Below, piece by piece: positions 14,784 through 17,142 of a stretch of 17,142 nucleotides of DNA; positions within the stretch are counted from its first letter, which is position 1, and each line of letters begins with the position of its first letter. This stretch comes from M55B112 sp040880545. GTDB taxonomy: Bacteria > Bacteroidota > Bacteroidia > Bacteroidales > GCA-2748055. The stretch lies in contig JBBDIE010000145.1 of the NCBI GenBank assembly GCA_040880545.1, positions 1 through 17,142 of the forward strand. Reading direction: 5' to 3'. A program made the position numbers and the translations under genes. Below the pieces are notes generated by a model that was not told where the DNA came from, did not search any database, and was given only the letters and a program-made list of their open reading frames with translations.

Positions 14784-16628
14784 ATGAAAAAACTATCAAT
14801 AATATTGGCCACGGTTATGCTTCTGGCCATATCATATTCATGTTCGGAAGACTTCCTCGATAAACAGCCGCTAGGGTCTACGTCGGAAACAGTCTTCTAT
14901 AACGAGAAAGGTATTGATGCACTGCTGATAGGTACATATGGAGTTATCAGCGGATCTGCCCTTTGGAATGTCTCATGGGGCTCATCAATCCAGAACTGGA
15001 CTTACGGTTCTGCTGCTTCCGACGATGCCTACAAGGGATCTGAACTTTCCGACCAGGTGCCGGTAAACGACATAGAGCGGTGGGAGGTTTCAACTACCAA
15101 TAACTATCCTGCCGACAAGTGGCTGCTGAATATCGGAATGGGTGTTAACCGTGCAAATGAGGTTCTTAGGATAATAAGCCTGACCGAAGACCTTTCAGAT
15201 GAAATGCGAAGCCGGCTTACGGCTGAAGCAAGGTTCCTGAGGGCATTATTCAATTTTGAGGCCTGGCTGGTGTTTGGAGACATGATACCCATCCTTACCG
15301 AGGAAACCGAAGACCCGAAGCTGGTGACGAATGAAAACCCGGCGGGCGCTGTTCTCCAGCATATTATAAGTGATTTGCAGTATGCCTGGGAAAACCTTCC
15401 GGAAACACAATCACAGGTAGGCAGACCAACATTATACGCTGCGAAAGCACTTGCCGCACGTGCCTACCTTCAGGAACTGGATTATATTTCCGCCAAGCCC
15501 TTGCTTGACGATGTGATTGCAGGTCCATTTTCGCTCATGCCCAATTTCCATGATAATTATAAGATTGCTACAAACAATAATTCGGAGTCCATTTTTGAGA
15601 TCCAGGCAAATGTGAATGATATAAATGAGTCGCTGAATGCAGAGATGGGTATAGGGCTGAACTGGCCACATGGTGCCGACATTGGTATGTGCTGCGGATT
15701 TCACCAGCCTTCACAAAACCTGGTTAATGCCTTCCGGGTTGATGCAGACGGACTTCCGATGTTTGATACATTCAATGATACGGACCTTAAGAATGACCAG
15801 GGAGTCGCATCAAACGCCGAATGGGTGCCTTTTACCGATGAGGTTGATCCACGTCTTGACTGGACCGTTGGCCGTAGGGGTATTCCTTATCTTGACTGGG
15901 GAATCATGCGCGGACGCGACTGGATCCGCTACCAGCCAAACGGAGGCCCTTACATGCCTGCACTTAAGCCCTTTTTCTACAAGTCCGAGAGGTACAGTCT
16001 TTCCACCACCACAGGATGGATGACAGGGGTGAATGCAAATAACTACCGATATCTTCGCCTGGGGCACATCCTGCTATGGAGAGCCGAAGTGGCGGCATTT
16101 GAAGGGGAATTCTCGACCGCTACCGATCTCGTCAACCAGATCCGCGCACGTGCAGACAACCAGGTTGTAATGGGAAAGGTACTGATAGATTCACTTTCGA
16201 CGGCAGCTTATCCATGGGGCTACGGACTATGGGATGAAGGTACGCAGACGTATCTGGGCACTACTGATGAGGATTACCTGACAGGCGGAGATGTTGACTG
16301 GTCTCTTCCTGCTGCAAATTATAACATTGGCGAGTATGAGATTTTTACAAGCAAGGCCGACGCTATGAGAGCCGTTCAGTGGGAACTGCGTCTCGAATTT
16401 GCCACCGAAGGAATGCGTTTCTTCGACCTGAGGCGCTGGGACAATCTCCCTGCTGAAATTAACTCACAGCCGATGGTAGAAACCTTGAATGCTTTTGCCC
16501 TGGGTGACCTGAGGATCAGGACATTCATGAACGGGGCCACCTTTACCGAAAGGGACAAGTATCAGCCAATTCCCCAGAACCAGATAAACCTTCAGCCCGA
16601 TGTGCTAAAGCAGAATCCCGGTTACTAG
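14784..16628 (+). CDS. susD-like: SusD/RagB-family glycan-binding lipoprotein
   Basis: This is a surface lipoprotein of 614 residues that acts as the lid and glycan-binding partner of the SusC transporter encoded 33 bp upstream. The signal peptide ends at Cys20 (SYSC), followed by the acidic SEDFLD stretch common after the lipid-bearing cysteine in exported Bacteroidota lipoproteins. Family landmarks are FLDKQPLGS at the mature start, the helical TPR-like segment AEARFLRALFNFEAWLVFGD at about 147-166, ELRLEFATEGMRFFDLRRW near the end, and the classic C-terminus PIPQNQI...QNPGY. The region between about 250 and 480 is the variable ligand-binding part and does not reveal the sugar. The gene is co-transcribed with the susC-like gene and ends just before the terminator at 16652. 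Confidence 0.97.
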   Translation: MKKLSIILATVMLLAISYSCSEDFLDKQPLGSTSETVFYNEKGIDALLIGTYGVISGSALWNVSWGSSIQNWTYGSAASDDAYKGSELSDQVPVNDIERWEVSTTNNYPADKWLLNIGMGVNRANEVLRIISLTEDLSDEMRSRLTAEARFLRALFNFEAWLVFGDMIPILTEETEDPKLVTNENPAGAVLQHIISDLQYAWENLPETQSQVGRPTLYAAKALAARAYLQELDYISAKPLLDDVIAGPFSLMPNFHDNYKIATNNNSESIFEIQANVNDINESLNAEMGIGLNWPHGADIGMCCGFHQPSQNLVNAFRVDADGLPMFDTFNDTDLKNDQGVASNAEWVPFTDEVDPRLDWTVGRRGIPYLDWGIMRGRDWIRYQPNGGPYMPALKPFFYKSERYSLSTTTGWMTGVNANNYRYLRLGHILLWRAEVAAFEGEFSTATDLVNQIRARADNQVVMGKVLIDSLSTAAYPWGYGLWDEGTQTYLGTTDEDYLTGGDVDWSLPAANYNIGEYEIFTSKADAMRAVQWELRLEFATEGMRFFDLRRWDNLPAEINSQPMVETLNAFALGDLRIRTFMNGATFTERDKYQPIPQNQINLQPDVLKQNPGY

Positions 16629-16651
16629 AGAAGAAGTTGGATAAACACAAT

Positions 16652-16681
16652 AAAAAAAGCACCCATCGGGGTGCTTTTTTT
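16652..16681. terminator. Strong rho-independent terminator, probably bidirectional
   Basis: GCACCC (16659-16664) pairs with GGGTGC (16669-16674) around a 4-nt ATCG loop. The stem is preceded by seven A and followed by seven T, so the hairpin works as a terminator read from either strand. It lies 23 bp after the SusD stop and about 75 bp beyond the end of the convergent lipoprotein gene, and can serve both. Confidence 0.92.
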
Positions 16682-16754
16682 ATGTTATATTTCCAGGGCA
16701 GGTTGCCATCCGGTCAGAGTAAAGTTTGTCGGCGGGAGCAATACTTTAATAACT

Positions 16755-17138
16755 TTACAAAATTTCAAACCCCCTTTTATCAAGCAGGTTACCATTGCTG
16801 TCTGAAAATTCAACTTCAAAATTACCTTTTGAATTAAAGAACATAGCTTCCATTATCACCTGTTGGCCTTCGCCGATCTCATGTTTTATACTTTCGATTA
16901 AGACCCTTTTGCCATCTTCATAGCCGTACAGGATTCCTGTAACTATCGAATCGGTAAATCCCGGCTTTAAATAGAGCTGGGCCCAAACGTTGGTGCCCTG
17001 CATGAATATGGTATCCTCTCCTATGCACGGTTCGTCGGGTCTTATGTCACTACAGAATTTCAGTTCTGCAAGTTTGTCTTCGCCACAGCCTGCAACAACC
17101 ATTGTGATAACGGCCATAAATAGAAATATCTTTTTCAT
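16755..17138 (-). CDS. Small hypothetical lipoprotein
   Basis: This is a complete gene for a 127-residue protein that I do not recognise. It begins MKKIFLFMAV with a hydrophobic core and a textbook lipobox VAGC (Cys18), followed by GEDK, so export and lipidation are likely. The mature part of about 109 residues alternates hydrophobic and polar positions (for example VWAQLYLKPGF and NFEVEFSDSNGN), suggesting a small beta-sandwich. It holds two further cysteines (29 and 38) that could form a disulfide. It is convergent with the SusC/D operon and shares the terminator at 16652-16681. Its start lies 4 bp from the right edge, so upstream neighbours and promoter are not visible. No function can be given. 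Confidence 0.78.
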   Translation of the reverse strand: MKKIFLFMAVITMVVAGCGEDKLAELKFCSDIRPDEPCIGEDTIFMQGTNVWAQLYLKPGFTDSIVTGILYGYEDGKRVLIESIKHEIGEGQQVIMEAMFFNSKGNFEVEFSDSNGNLLDKRGFEIL

Positions 17139-17142
17139 TTCG

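Overview
The window looks like chromosomal DNA from a Bacteroidota bacterium, probably of the Bacteroidales/Marinilabiliales type. The evidence is a SusC/SusD pair, a Bacteroidota-style ECF sigma factor with a FecR anti-sigma factor carrying a DUF4974-like C-terminus, repeated CarboxypepD_reg-like domains, many predicted lipoproteins, weak or absent Shine-Dalgarno sequences and a perfect TAnnTTTG promoter element. No tRNA, rRNA, CRISPR array or complete mobile element was seen.

Left part (1-5284): a truncated short-chain dehydrogenase runs off the left edge on the minus strand. Next comes a plus-strand signalling block: secreted protein A (710-2023), an ECF sigma factor (2145-2696), a FecR-type anti-sigma factor (2699-3694) and secreted protein B (3707-5284). 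A and B are clear paralogues flanking the sigma/anti-sigma pair. B additionally carries an N-terminal STN domain, the module FecA/SusC-type transducers use to contact FecR, but B has no TonB plug or beta-barrel. This barrel-less STN protein is the most unusual element of the window. A 15-bp perfect inverted repeat with a TAnnTTTG box in its loop lies just upstream of the sigma gene.

Middle part (5450-11205): a sodium:solute symporter converges on a large lipoprotein glycosidase of the clan GH-A type. That gene is divergently arranged with a second lipoprotein glycosidase of the DUF4038/GH140 (apiosidase-like) type.

Right part (11529-17142): a SusC-like TonB-dependent transporter without an STN domain and its SusD-like glycan-binding lipoprotein end at a strong, near-symmetric terminator, which a small convergent lipoprotein gene may share.

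Working model (inference): SusC/SusD import an oligosaccharide across the outer membrane, the two lipoprotein hydrolases trim it, and the SSS transporter carries the released sugar or uronate across the inner membrane. The sigma/FecR/A/B block is a separate envelope-signalling unit whose target genes cannot be read from the sequence.
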